This document shows, one piece after another, positions 1-6,937 of a DNA stretch of 10,724 nt (position 1 is the first letter of the stretch; every line of letters begins with the position of its first letter). A model generated the notes under the pieces. That model searched no databases. It had not been told where the DNA came from and saw only the letters and a program-made list of their open reading frames with translations. The translations under genes were made by a program, and so were the position numbers. The stretch comes from JAGQSZ01 sp049672765 (GTDB taxonomy: Bacteria > Actinomycetota > Acidimicrobiia > Acidimicrobiales > Microtrichaceae), in NCBI GenBank assembly GCA_049672765.1, contig JBATWQ010000355.1, forward strand, positions 1-10,724, in the 5' to 3' direction.

Positions 1-489
1 GGCCACGCCCCACGAGAGGAGGCCTGAGGTGAGGAACTGGATCGGCTCGTAGCTGTCTCGCTCAACCCGCTTGGAGTCGACCGAATAGATACGGGCAGCG
101 TCGGCGGCCTTGAGGTTGGCGTCGTTGACCACGGACTGGAGAACGCCCTGAACGGTTGCGGATGCAACCTGTTCGGTCTGGGAATACCTGAGGTCGGCAA
201 CGTCGCCCCGGCCGTTGATCGCCGCCGGAATTCGTCCCGATTCGACGTCGTCGAGGGCGTCGCTGAACTTTTCGTAGCGCTCGATCTTGAACACATCGCT
301 CGGCAGCGCATCGATGATCGGACCGCTTCCCGAGACACCGAGAGAGACCTTCGAGAAGTTGGGGTTTCCGAAGAGCAGGCCGAACAGAACCAGGAACATC
401 AGCGGAAACAGGAAGTAGAAGAACACGGCCGTCTTGTCGTGGACTAGCTGCTTCCCCATTGCTCTGGTGAGCGCCCACCAGCCCCTCAT
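1..489 (-). CDS. ABC-2 type transporter permease, N-terminal part (runs off left edge)
   Basis: This is the membrane subunit of an ABC exporter, partner of the ATPase encoded just upstream. I translated 163 codons from the ATG at 489 down to base 1 without a stop. A short basic N-terminus (W4, W5, R9, K13) is followed by a hydrophobic segment at about residues 21-40, then a long soluble region at about 43-150 with conserved-looking acidic and small residues, and the start of the next hydrophobic stretch (QFLTSGLLSWGVA, 151-163). This TM, large extracytoplasmic loop, then TM layout is typical of the ABC2_membrane_3 / YhgE-like permeases paired with DrrA-type ATPases. The start overlaps the ATPase stop as ATGA, which implies translational coupling. 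The C-terminal half, with the remaining membrane helices, lies outside the window. The substrate cannot be told from sequence; drugs or lipids are usual for this class. Confidence 0.85.
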   Translation of the reverse strand, partial: MRGWWALTRAMGKQLVHDKTAVFFYFLFPLMFLVLFGLLFGNPNFSKVSLGVSGSGPIIDALPSDVFKIERYEKFSDALDDVESGRIPAAINGRGDVADLRYSQTEQVASATVQGVLQSVVNDANLKAADAARIYSVDSKRVERDSYEPIQFLTSGLLSWGVA

Positions 490-1400
490 GGCTGCTCGAC
501 GTCGAGGAGTTGACGACCGGTCAGATTTACGAACACGTCCTCAAGATTCGCGGACCGAACCTGTACGCCGCCGAGTGCGCTGCGATCCGCCAACAGCGTG
601 AGCACGCGGGCGGGGTCCCTGGTCTTGAGGGTCAGCGCCCCCGGGGTGTTCTCGGCGGTCTCGATACCATCGAGGGACGACGCCTCATCCAGAGGCAGAG
701 CACCCGGTGGAAGAAGGATCGATGTGGATGCGTCCAGTTCCCTGACCAGTGCAGCCGGGGTGTCCATGGCCAGGATGGACCCGTGGTCCATGATCGCCAC
801 ACGGTCGCAGAGCACTTCGGCTTCTTCCATGTAGTGGGTGGTGATGACCAGGGTCGTGCCATCGGCACGGATCTTGTCGAGCAGTCCCCAAAGCGAGCGG
901 CGCGCACCCGGATCCAGTCCGGTCGAAGGCTCGTCCAGGAACAAAAGGCGAGGTTTGTGCACCAGCGCCAGGCCGATTGACAGTCGCTGCTGTTGGCCCC
1001 CGGAGAGCTTCATGGCGTCGGTGTCTGCCATGTCTGTCAGATCGACGAGTTCGAGCACCTCATCGGGCCGGGACGCTGGACTCCCGTAGATGTCGGCCAT
1101 GGTCGAAAGCTGCTCCCGCGCCGTCAGGCTCAGGATGAATGCCGTGGCTTGCAGCTGAACCCCTATCAGCCGCATCAGCCTGGGATTCCTGGGCCATGGG
1201 CTCTGCCCGAACACCGAGACGACCCCGTCGTCCGGCTCTCGGAGCCCCTCGATGATTTCGAGTGTGGTCGTCTTTCCTGCGCCGTTCGGGCCGAGGATGC
1301 CGAAGCACTCCCCCTCGGCCACTTCGAAGCCGACCCCCCGCACGGCTTGCAGATCGCCGTAGGACTTGGTGAGCCCGTCCACCTGGATCGCTGACTGCAT
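486..1400 (-). CDS. ABC transporter ATP-binding protein, DrrA/CcmA type
   Basis: This is a cytoplasmic ATPase that drives the adjacent ABC-2 permease. Residue numbers here use the longest reading from 1424 (312 aa). The Walker A motif GPNGAGKTT is at 45-53, the Q-loop at about Q90/Q92, the signature LSGGQQQRL at 140-148, Walker B LLFLDEP at 160-166, the D-loop at 169-171 and the switch His at H197 (TTHYMEEAE). The C-terminal tail ends in LEDVFVNLTG, the usual close of DrrA-type exporter ATPases. Three starts are possible: GTG 1424, ATG 1421 and ATG 1400. None has a clear Shine-Dalgarno sequence. I chose 1400 because family members begin only a few residues before the first strand (AIQVDGLTKSYG). 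The gene is first in its operon; its stop overlaps the permease start (ATGA). It is divergent from the phosphoribosyltransferase gene. All nucleotide-binding motifs are intact. Confidence 0.95.
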   Translation of the reverse strand: MQSAIQVDGLTKSYGDLQAVRGVGFEVAEGECFGILGPNGAGKTTTLEIIEGLREPDDGVVSVFGQSPWPRNPRLMRLIGVQLQATAFILSLTAREQLSTMADIYGSPASRPDEVLELVDLTDMADTDAMKLSGGQQQRLSIGLALVHKPRLLFLDEPSTGLDPGARRSLWGLLDKIRADGTTLVITTHYMEEAEVLCDRVAIMDHGSILAMDTPAALVRELDASTSILLPPGALPLDEASSLDGIETAENTPGALTLKTRDPARVLTLLADRSALGGVQVRSANLEDVFVNLTGRQLLDVEQP

Positions 1401-1505
1401 CCGTGAAACATATCCGCACATCACCCGCTGCTATTCACTCCACCCGCCCTTCTGTCCCTGGCGACAGTGACACACGCTTGCCGTCGCAACATGTGGAAGG
1501 TCCTG

Positions 1506-1519
1506 ATCTTCAAGAAGAT
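1506..1519. promoter_or_regulatory. Inverted repeat, candidate operator
   Basis: The sequence is ATCTTC-AA-GAAGAT, a perfect 6+6 bp dyad with a 2-nt centre, lying roughly in the middle of the divergent ABC/phosphoribosyltransferase spacer. It is AT-rich in a GC-rich setting, and its size suits a dimeric regulator. No regulator gene sits next to it, so function is inferred from symmetry and position only. Confidence 0.35.
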
Positions 1520-1608
1520 TCTGGCAGTCAATCGTCAGAGCTGATTTGGGTAGGTGCACAGCGTTGGGCCGCCAGTTGCATATGCCGACCGAGTCTGCCG
1601 GCCTGGCT

Positions 1609-1612
1609 AGGA
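1609..1612 (+). promoter_or_regulatory. Ribosome binding site that fixes the phosphoribosyltransferase start
   Basis: AGGA lies six bases before the ATG at 1619 (context CTAGGACCTGAAATG). The longer open frame beginning at 1403 has no such site, so 1619 is preferred. Confidence 0.65.
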
Positions 1613-1618
1613 CCTGAA

Positions 1619-2353
1619 ATGAGTGAGCGAACGAAGTCTTCAAGCGGTCCCAAAGGATCCAGGGTGTTTCGTGATCGTGCCGAGGCAGGGGACGCGCTCG
1701 CAGACACCCTTGCGACGCTGGATCTGGTCGACCCATTGATTTTGGGAATGGCCCGCGGAGGAGTTCCGGTGGCCTCCCGAATTGCTCGGCGTCTCGGCGG
1801 ATTGCGCGCGGGCGCTGAACGCGGCATTGCGGACCTCGATGTCATCGTTAGCCGGAAGATCGGTTCGCCGAATCAGCCCGAACTCGCCATCGGAGCAGTT
1901 GCTGAGAATGGCGTGGTCCTGATTGAACGCGCCGCTATGGAGTTCCTGGGCGTCGATGACAGGGAACTGGAGGCCATGGTCGGCAACGCGCAGGCCGAAC
2001 TCGCTCGACGGGTCAAGCTGTATCGGGGGGACAACGAACTGAGGGAGGTCGCCGGTCGACAGGTCGTGGTCGTCGACGACGGCATCGCCACGGGGTACAC
2101 CGCCAGAGCGGCACTCGACTCGGTTCTGGAGTCAAACCCGGCGCGGCTCGTTCTGGCCGTACCGGTCTGTCCACGAGCCGCGATCGGTCAGTTCAACGAC
2201 ATTGAACTGGTCTGCCTCTCGCACCCGCAACCGTTCGACTCGGTCGGCCGGTGGTACAAGAACTTCGACCAGGTCGACGACGAGGAAGTGCTTCATCTGC
2301 TGGAGGTGTCACCCCAACGCGATCCGCGCCGATACCCTGACCAGGCGACGTGA
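1619..2353 (+). CDS. Type I phosphoribosyltransferase-like protein (COG1926-like)
   Basis: This is a predicted cytoplasmic phosphoribosyltransferase of 244 aa. The PRPP-binding loop is clear at 149-162 (VVVVDDGIATGYTA: four hydrophobics, DD, G-x-A-T-G). The N-terminal ILGMARGGVPVA motif at about 41-52 and the RKIGSPNQPELAIGAVAENG block at 79-98 are the hallmarks of the uncharacterised phosphoribosyltransferase family often annotated from COG1926. The acceptor base or other substrate is unknown for this family. Between LG at 59-60 and DVIVSRK at 74-80 there is a short extra stretch (GLRAGAERGIADL) where I would expect only a few residues. The start is set by an AGGA site. The gene ends 33 bp before the next hydrolase gene on the same strand, so the two are probably one operon. 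Hydrolase partners are known for this family: some actinobacterial proteins fuse a PRTase to a dienelactone-hydrolase-like domain. Confidence 0.88.
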   Translation: MSERTKSSSGPKGSRVFRDRAEAGDALADTLATLDLVDPLILGMARGGVPVASRIARRLGGLRAGAERGIADLDVIVSRKIGSPNQPELAIGAVAENGVVLIERAAMEFLGVDDRELEAMVGNAQAELARRVKLYRGDNELREVAGRQVVVVDDGIATGYTARAALDSVLESNPARLVLAVPVCPRAAIGQFNDIELVCLSHPQPFDSVGRWYKNFDQVDDEEVLHLLEVSPQRDPRRYPDQAT

Positions 2354-2386
2354 ACTCCGTCGTGTTTACCACAGGGAGGGACAGCG

Positions 2387-3739
2387 ATGACACCTGCCAG
2401 AGCATCGGCTGGTCCGATACCCAAAATCGAAGTTGACGGTTCCGGGCACGATCTCGCCGGGAGCGGCACCTCGCGTTCGTCCCGGTCCCTTCCACGCGGA
2501 CCAGTGCCAGGGGTCGTCGGCTGGGCGGACCGTCGAATACGCGACGCCCGACGGGGTCTTGAAAGCAACGCTCTGGCCCGCGCCGCAACGGCCTTGCCGA
2601 GAACGGCGAAATTTGTCGGCGCCACCGCCTATCGACAGGTCAGGGGCACCGCTCCAGGCTTGCCGGTTCCGGCGATCTCGCCGGCCCTGGCAGTCCAGGT
2701 GGCGATGGACGAGACGATCCTTGCGATGGCGCTCGGTCCGAACCTGATGCCGTCGCGGGCCGACTACGAGCGTGTGTCCGCGGAGCTTGCCCACGCCAGA
2801 CTGCTTTTCGACACGAATGGGTGGATCGATTCCTCCCCCGGCTACCACCAGAACCCCCCTCCCCTCGTCGATCCGATCACAACCACGGGATGGGCCCTCG
2901 GTCAACGCTACGAGCGCCTTTTGTTTCCGAGTGGCTGGTCACCGCATCCCGGTGAACCGGGTGAGGAGCGGTGGATGGGCTACGGAGCCAACCGCACAGC
3001 GTCGGTCACGGTTCTTCGCCACGAGGGCGAGCCCCGACCATGGGTCGTCGGAGCACACGGATTCGGATGCGGATACGCCTTCATGGATTTCATCGGACTC
3101 CACGCCCTGCATCTGCACCGGGACCTGGGTCTCAACGTCGCCCTTCCCGTGCTGCCACTCCATGGACCCCGCCGCAACGGCGCCTTCAGCGGCGAAGGTC
3201 TGCTCTCGTTCGATCTGATCAACACCCTCCACGGACTGACCCAGTCGGTATGGGACATCCGTCGCCTGATCGGCTGGATCCGCGCCCAGGGTGCGCCGTC
3301 GATCGGCGTCTACGGCGTGTCTCTCGGTGGCTACGTCTCATCGCTGCTGACAACCGTCGAAGACGGAATCGATTGCGTGATCGCGGGTATCCCCGTCGTC
3401 GACATCCCCGAGATGTTTCGGCATCAGAGCCCGCACCGGGTGCGAATGCGGGCCATCGAACACGAGATTCTCGGCGGCAATGCCGAAGCGGTCCACCAAG
3501 TGGTGTCTCCCCTCGCTGCGCCATGTCTGGTCCCCAAGAGCGGACGGTTCATCTTCGGCGGCCTTGGTGACCGGATGGCACCTCCAACCCAGGCCCACCA
3601 GTTGTGGAACCACTGGGATCAGCCCGAGATTCTCTGGTACGGCGGCAATCACGTCGGATATCTGTGGTCCAGGCAGGTGACGGCATTCCTGGGCAGCTCA
3701 CTGGCCTCGGCAGGGCTGGTGGATCCGGATCTGATCTAG
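2387..3739 (+). CDS. Large alpha/beta hydrolase (ABHD18-like)
   Basis: This 450-aa serine hydrolase of the alpha/beta fold has an unknown substrate. The nucleophile elbow is G310-V-S312-L-G314 (GVYGVSLGGYVSS). The oxyanion-hole region is VGAHGFGCGY at 221-230, the likely catalytic acid is D395 (GGLGDRMAPP), and the likely catalytic His is H422 (GGNHVGYLW). The first ~170 residues are Arg/Pro-rich and poorly conserved in appearance, then helical (PSRADYERVSAELAHARLLF, 122-141), and are longer than in ordinary esterases. Overall length and the HGPRRNGAFSGEGLLSFD region (259-276) suggest the ABHD18/DUF2048-type group, an assignment from memory of the family pattern. A strong ribosome site (GGGAGGG, seven bases before the ATG) supports the start. 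It follows the phosphoribosyltransferase gene closely. Its TAG stop overlaps the TAG stop of the convergent MATE gene. Confidence 0.85.
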   Translation: MTPARASAGPIPKIEVDGSGHDLAGSGTSRSSRSLPRGPVPGVVGWADRRIRDARRGLESNALARAATALPRTAKFVGATAYRQVRGTAPGLPVPAISPALAVQVAMDETILAMALGPNLMPSRADYERVSAELAHARLLFDTNGWIDSSPGYHQNPPPLVDPITTTGWALGQRYERLLFPSGWSPHPGEPGEERWMGYGANRTASVTVLRHEGEPRPWVVGAHGFGCGYAFMDFIGLHALHLHRDLGLNVALPVLPLHGPRRNGAFSGEGLLSFDLINTLHGLTQSVWDIRRLIGWIRAQGAPSIGVYGVSLGGYVSSLLTTVEDGIDCVIAGIPVVDIPEMFRHQSPHRVRMRAIEHEILGGNAEAVHQVVSPLAAPCLVPKSGRFIFGGLGDRMAPPTQAHQLWNHWDQPEILWYGGNHVGYLWSRQVTAFLGSSLASAGLVDPDLI

Positions 3740-5103
3740 CCAAGGGCGCGTGTGCCGACGCCGGTGACCTCCCAGCGGTCGGTCCGATACCTGCCCCACA
3801 GCGTGACGAGCCGTATCGCCATGAGTATTCCGAGGCACGCCCACAACGCCTCGATCCCGAGCGACGTCAGGTTGACCGCCACAGCGAGCGGAATGAACAC
3901 GACTCCGGCCAGGACCATCACGAAAGCCAGATACCGGGTGTCGCCCGAGCCGATTATCACCCCGTCGAGCACGAAGGCGACAGCGTTCACGGGCTGGAGG
4001 AACGCGACCCACAACAGCAACGTCGCCGCCAAGCTTGTAACCGCGCGGTCCGAGGAAAAGAGCTCGGGCAACACCCGACTGACCACGGCTGTGACCACGA
4101 GGGCGCCGAATCCGAAGGTCAGTCCCCATCGGAGCATTCGTCCGGCCGCAGAGCGGGCTGCGGTCGCGTCACCCGCTCCCAACATGCGCCCGATGAGCGC
4201 CTGTGCAGCTATCGCGATCGCATCGACCGCCATCGCCAAGAAGTTCCAGATCTCAAACGCGATCTGATGGGCGGCAAGGGTGACCGTCCCCATGCGCGCA
4301 GCGACGGCCGTCGCGACCATCAGCGAAGAACGCAGCGCCACGGTCCGCACGAGCAGATCGGATCCGACCCCGAGTTGGGAAACGATGAGCCGAGGGCGGG
4401 GCGCCAACCCGACATCGACCGAGCGGGCCTTTCGAACTGCGATGGCCAAATAGATGGAGGCGACACCCCACTGGGCCAGGACCGATGCGAACGCCGAAGC
4501 GCCGATTCCCATGCCGAGTCCGAAGATCAACACGAGTTCGACCACTAGGTTGGCCAGTACTCCACCGACGGTGACATAGAGCGGGACCCGTGTGTTCTGG
4601 AGGCCCCGCAGGTAGCCGGTTCCCGCAAGGGTCAACATGAGCGCTGGAACTCCCAGGAGGCTGATCCACAGGTAGGTCCAGGCATACCCGAGCACCGCAT
4701 CGCCGGAGCCGAGGAGGGCCAGGATCTGACGTCCGAATACCAGGCCCAGCACCGAAAGGACGGTGCCGAGTGCCGCTGCCAACCACAGAGACTGGATCGC
4801 CTGTTGGGCGGCCTCGCGTTGGTGGCCGGCGCCGAGCAGTCTGGCGACCGATGCGGTGGTCCCGTAGGCGAGGAAAATGAACACCGAGTAGCCGGTCAGC
4901 AGGACCGTCGACGCCAGGGCGAGTCCGCCGAGTTGAGGGGTCCCGAGGTGTCCGACGACGGCGGTGTCGGTCAGGACGTAGAGCGGTTCTGCGACGAGGG
5001 TTGCCAGGGCCGGAAACGCGAGCCTTGCGATCTCGCGATCCACATCGCTGATCCGAGGTCTTCTCGGGCTTGGCCAGATCCTCGGAAGCTCGGTCAGGCG
5101 CAT
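3736..5103 (-). CDS. MATE/DinF-family efflux transporter
   Basis: This is a 12-helix multidrug and toxin extrusion family transporter of 455 aa, a normal full length, acting in the cytoplasmic membrane as a cation-coupled exporter. Two homologous halves are visible. The first begins at about residue 27 with LAFPALATLVAEPLYVLTDT and AVVGHLGTPQLGGLALA (48-64), and has GYLRGLQNTRVPL (163-175). The second has AAHQIAFEIWNFL (277-289) and LDGVIIGSGDTRYL (379-392). These are the paired signatures of the DinF branch, with acidic D46 in the first helix of the N-lobe. The start is the ATG at 5103, only four bases after the stop of the upstream ligase gene, with an AAGTGAGG ribosome site overlapping that stop. 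The gene is thus the last of a three-gene coupled operon. Exported substrate unknown; by context it could be the ligase/hydrolase product. Confidence 0.93.
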   Translation of the reverse strand: MRLTELPRIWPSPRRPRISDVDREIARLAFPALATLVAEPLYVLTDTAVVGHLGTPQLGGLALASTVLLTGYSVFIFLAYGTTASVARLLGAGHQREAAQQAIQSLWLAAALGTVLSVLGLVFGRQILALLGSGDAVLGYAWTYLWISLLGVPALMLTLAGTGYLRGLQNTRVPLYVTVGGVLANLVVELVLIFGLGMGIGASAFASVLAQWGVASIYLAIAVRKARSVDVGLAPRPRLIVSQLGVGSDLLVRTVALRSSLMVATAVAARMGTVTLAAHQIAFEIWNFLAMAVDAIAIAAQALIGRMLGAGDATAARSAAGRMLRWGLTFGFGALVVTAVVSRVLPELFSSDRAVTSLAATLLLWVAFLQPVNAVAFVLDGVIIGSGDTRYLAFVMVLAGVVFIPLAVAVNLTSLGIEALWACLGILMAIRLVTLWGRYRTDRWEVTGVGTRALG

Positions 5104-5107
5104 TGCC

Positions 5108-6937
5108 TCACTTCAGCATGCGGGTGAGGCTTGAGCCATCCGAGATTGATTTTTGCGAGACGGTCTGGGTCGCGCCTGAGTTGTTCCACTGCTCCGAGAG
5201 CCGCTGGGCCAGTAGTGGCCGATCGATCTTGGCGTTGTGTCGCTGATCGACCGGCAACCGGTCGATGAACACGACCCGTTTGACCTGCCGGGTTGCCTCG
5301 AATTGCTGGGCGAGCGCCAGCAGATCCAACTCCAACAACGCGGCGCCGGACTGGGTTTTGCCGCCATTGGTACGCTCGATGCAGACGACAGGCACGGTCC
5401 ACCCGCCGTATCGGACTCCTACGAGCGCGCTCCGCTTCACCTCGGGATGTGCGTTGAACACCGGTTCTACCCGCAACGGGTAGATCGGTTCCCCGGACGC
5501 CGTACCGATGTTGGGCGCGTCGGCGCCCGGCGCTTGAATCGCGTTGGGGTGGACCAGATGCGAACGCCGCCCACAGATCCACAGGCGCCCCAGGTCGTCC
5601 AGGTAGCCGGTGTCACCGATGCGATGCCAGCTGCCATCGGGGATCTTGTTTTCGAGGGTCGCCTTCTCCGATTGGAAGTAGTCCTCGCTGATATGGGGAC
5701 TCCGGGCGATGATCTCGCCGATCTTGCCGACCTCGAGGACGGTCGCGTCGTCAAGGGTCGCGATGTTTCCTTCGTCTATGGCGATGATCTTCACCTCGAC
5801 ACCCGGGAGCGGCAGACCCACGCAGACACCCGCGCCCTGCTCGGTCTGTGCCCAGGTGTCCCCCAGGACAGTTGCGCCCGCAATTTCGGCGACGGGGAGT
5901 GCTTCGGTTGCCCCGTAGTCGGAGTACATCTCGGCCGCGGGATCGAGAACGGACTTCACCTTGGCGAACAGCGGACCCTGTATTTCTGCCCCACCCGAGA
6001 CGATGCGCCGTAACGACGGGATCTTCTGGTTGGTGACGAGCGCGTGGTCCGCCAGGTTTTCGAGAAGCGCCGGCGAGGCAAACATCGAACGGACCCCGCA
6101 GTCGGCGATCGTCTGGATCAACCGGGCCGGGTCCGCGTCGCCGGGGCCGTGCATCGTGAAGTCCATCGGGGGTACGACCACTGTCCCGCCACACGAAAGC
6201 CCGATGATCCAGAACATCGGGAAGGTCGGCATGTCCACGACGTCGTTTCCGTCGGTCAGTCCCCAATGCGAGCCGACCATCGAGATCAGTGCCGAGAAGT
6301 TCCGCTGCCGCAGGACCGTGGGCTTGGGGTCGCCGGTGCTGCCGGTGGTGAAGGCGATTACCGTGATATCTGCCGGGTTGACCGCGGCGCGCTGGGGCTC
6401 CTCGATCGGCTCCCCGATCAGCGATTCCATGGAGTGCATCCCGGGTGGGGCGACACCGCCGACTACCACGTTGGTGTGGATAGTCGATTTCCCCCAACCG
6501 AAGGCGATGCGACCCGCATGGGCCCGCGGCGTCCCGAAGAAGAACTCCGGGCCGACCTTCTCCAGGCAGCGGGCAACGCGGCGTAGACCGTGGCTGTGGG
6601 GTTCGATCCCAACGGTGACGGCCCCGACGCGCCATAGGGCGACGCCCAGGACCAACGAGTCGAAACAGGGCGGCACCATGAACGAACACAGCGACCCCTC
6701 CCTGACTCCGATGCTTCTGAGTCCAACCGCCAGTGACTCGGCGCGACGACTCAACTCGGCGTAGGTGTACGAGACGTATTTGGGGCCGATCAGCGGCCGG
6801 TGATGGGCGTGGATCATCGCAACGCGGTCGGGATCCGTCCTCGCTATCTCGAGTACCCGGTCTGCGATCGCCACGATCCCGTCGCCCCGGATGGACAAGC
6901 TCGTGGCGTCATGGTCGGAGTTGATCGTTGTGCTCAT
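5108..6937 (-). CDS. AMP-forming acyl ligase, OleC-like (putative beta-lactone synthetase)
   Basis: This 609-aa protein belongs to the ANL adenylating superfamily. The P-loop FTTGSTGDPKPT is at 196-207 (K205), the adenine motif YGATE at 341-345, GDTGYLD at 441-447 carries the ribose-binding Asp, the hinge region is GRLWICGRRSH at 450-460, and the catalytic Lys is K570 in PVDQRHNAKIDR. Beyond the generic motifs, it shares runs I associate with OleC, which turns beta-hydroxy acids into beta-lactones using ATP: MPTFPMF, SPALLENLA, YGATEALPVAEIAG, TEQGAGVCVG, VKIIAIDEGNIATL, EPVFNAHPEVKRSALVGV and the LPVDxRHNAKI ending. Differences: Pro206 where Gly usually follows the P-loop Lys, and an insertion of about 16 residues at 462-485. 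The start overlaps the upstream hydrolase stop (ATGA) and has a GAGGA ribosome site. An ordinary long-chain acyl-CoA ligase is the alternative; I favour OleC-like. Confidence 0.85.
   Translation of the reverse strand: MSTTINSDHDATSLSIRGDGIVAIADRVLEIARTDPDRVAMIHAHHRPLIGPKYVSYTYAELSRRAESLAVGLRSIGVREGSLCSFMVPPCFDSLVLGVALWRVGAVTVGIEPHSHGLRRVARCLEKVGPEFFFGTPRAHAGRIAFGWGKSTIHTNVVVGGVAPPGMHSMESLIGEPIEEPQRAAVNPADITVIAFTTGSTGDPKPTVLRQRNFSALISMVGSHWGLTDGNDVVDMPTFPMFWIIGLSCGGTVVVPPMDFTMHGPGDADPARLIQTIADCGVRSMFASPALLENLADHALVTNQKIPSLRRIVSGGAEIQGPLFAKVKSVLDPAAEMYSDYGATEALPVAEIAGATVLGDTWAQTEQGAGVCVGLPLPGVEVKIIAIDEGNIATLDDATVLEVGKIGEIIARSPHISEDYFQSEKATLENKIPDGSWHRIGDTGYLDDLGRLWICGRRSHLVHPNAIQAPGADAPNIGTASGEPIYPLRVEPVFNAHPEVKRSALVGVRYGGWTVPVVCIERTNGGKTQSGAALLELDLLALAQQFEATRQVKRVVFIDRLPVDQRHNAKIDRPLLAQRLSEQWNNSGATQTVSQKSISDGSSLTRMLK

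Larger units (their letters stand above)
1401..1618. other. Divergent intergenic region between ABC ATPase and phosphoribosyltransferase
   Basis: About 218 bp separate the two divergent starts. An open frame on the plus strand runs through it (from 1403) but does not look coding: its residues match nothing known and it ends in the well-supported start at 1619. It contains a 14-bp inverted repeat at 1506-1519 and a weaker 5+5 bp repeat at 1452-1467 (CTGTC, 6-nt gap, GACAG). I could not find a convincing -35/-10 pair in either direction. Confidence 0.5.

Noticed and set aside
1452..1467. CTGTC/GACAG inverted repeat as an operator or hairpin
   Set aside because: Five-base arms with a six-base gap are common by chance in GC-rich DNA and nothing else supports it.
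1403..1618. N-terminal extension of the phosphoribosyltransferase
   Set aside because: The extra 72 residues have no resemblance to the family, overlap the divergent promoter region, and a good AGGA site supports the ATG at 1619.
3604..4548. A 314-codon open frame on the plus strand opposite the MATE gene
   Set aside because: It lies antisense to a clear MATE protein. Its product is a low-complexity mix of Arg, Asp, His and Gln with no family resemblance, as expected for shadow frames in GC-rich DNA.
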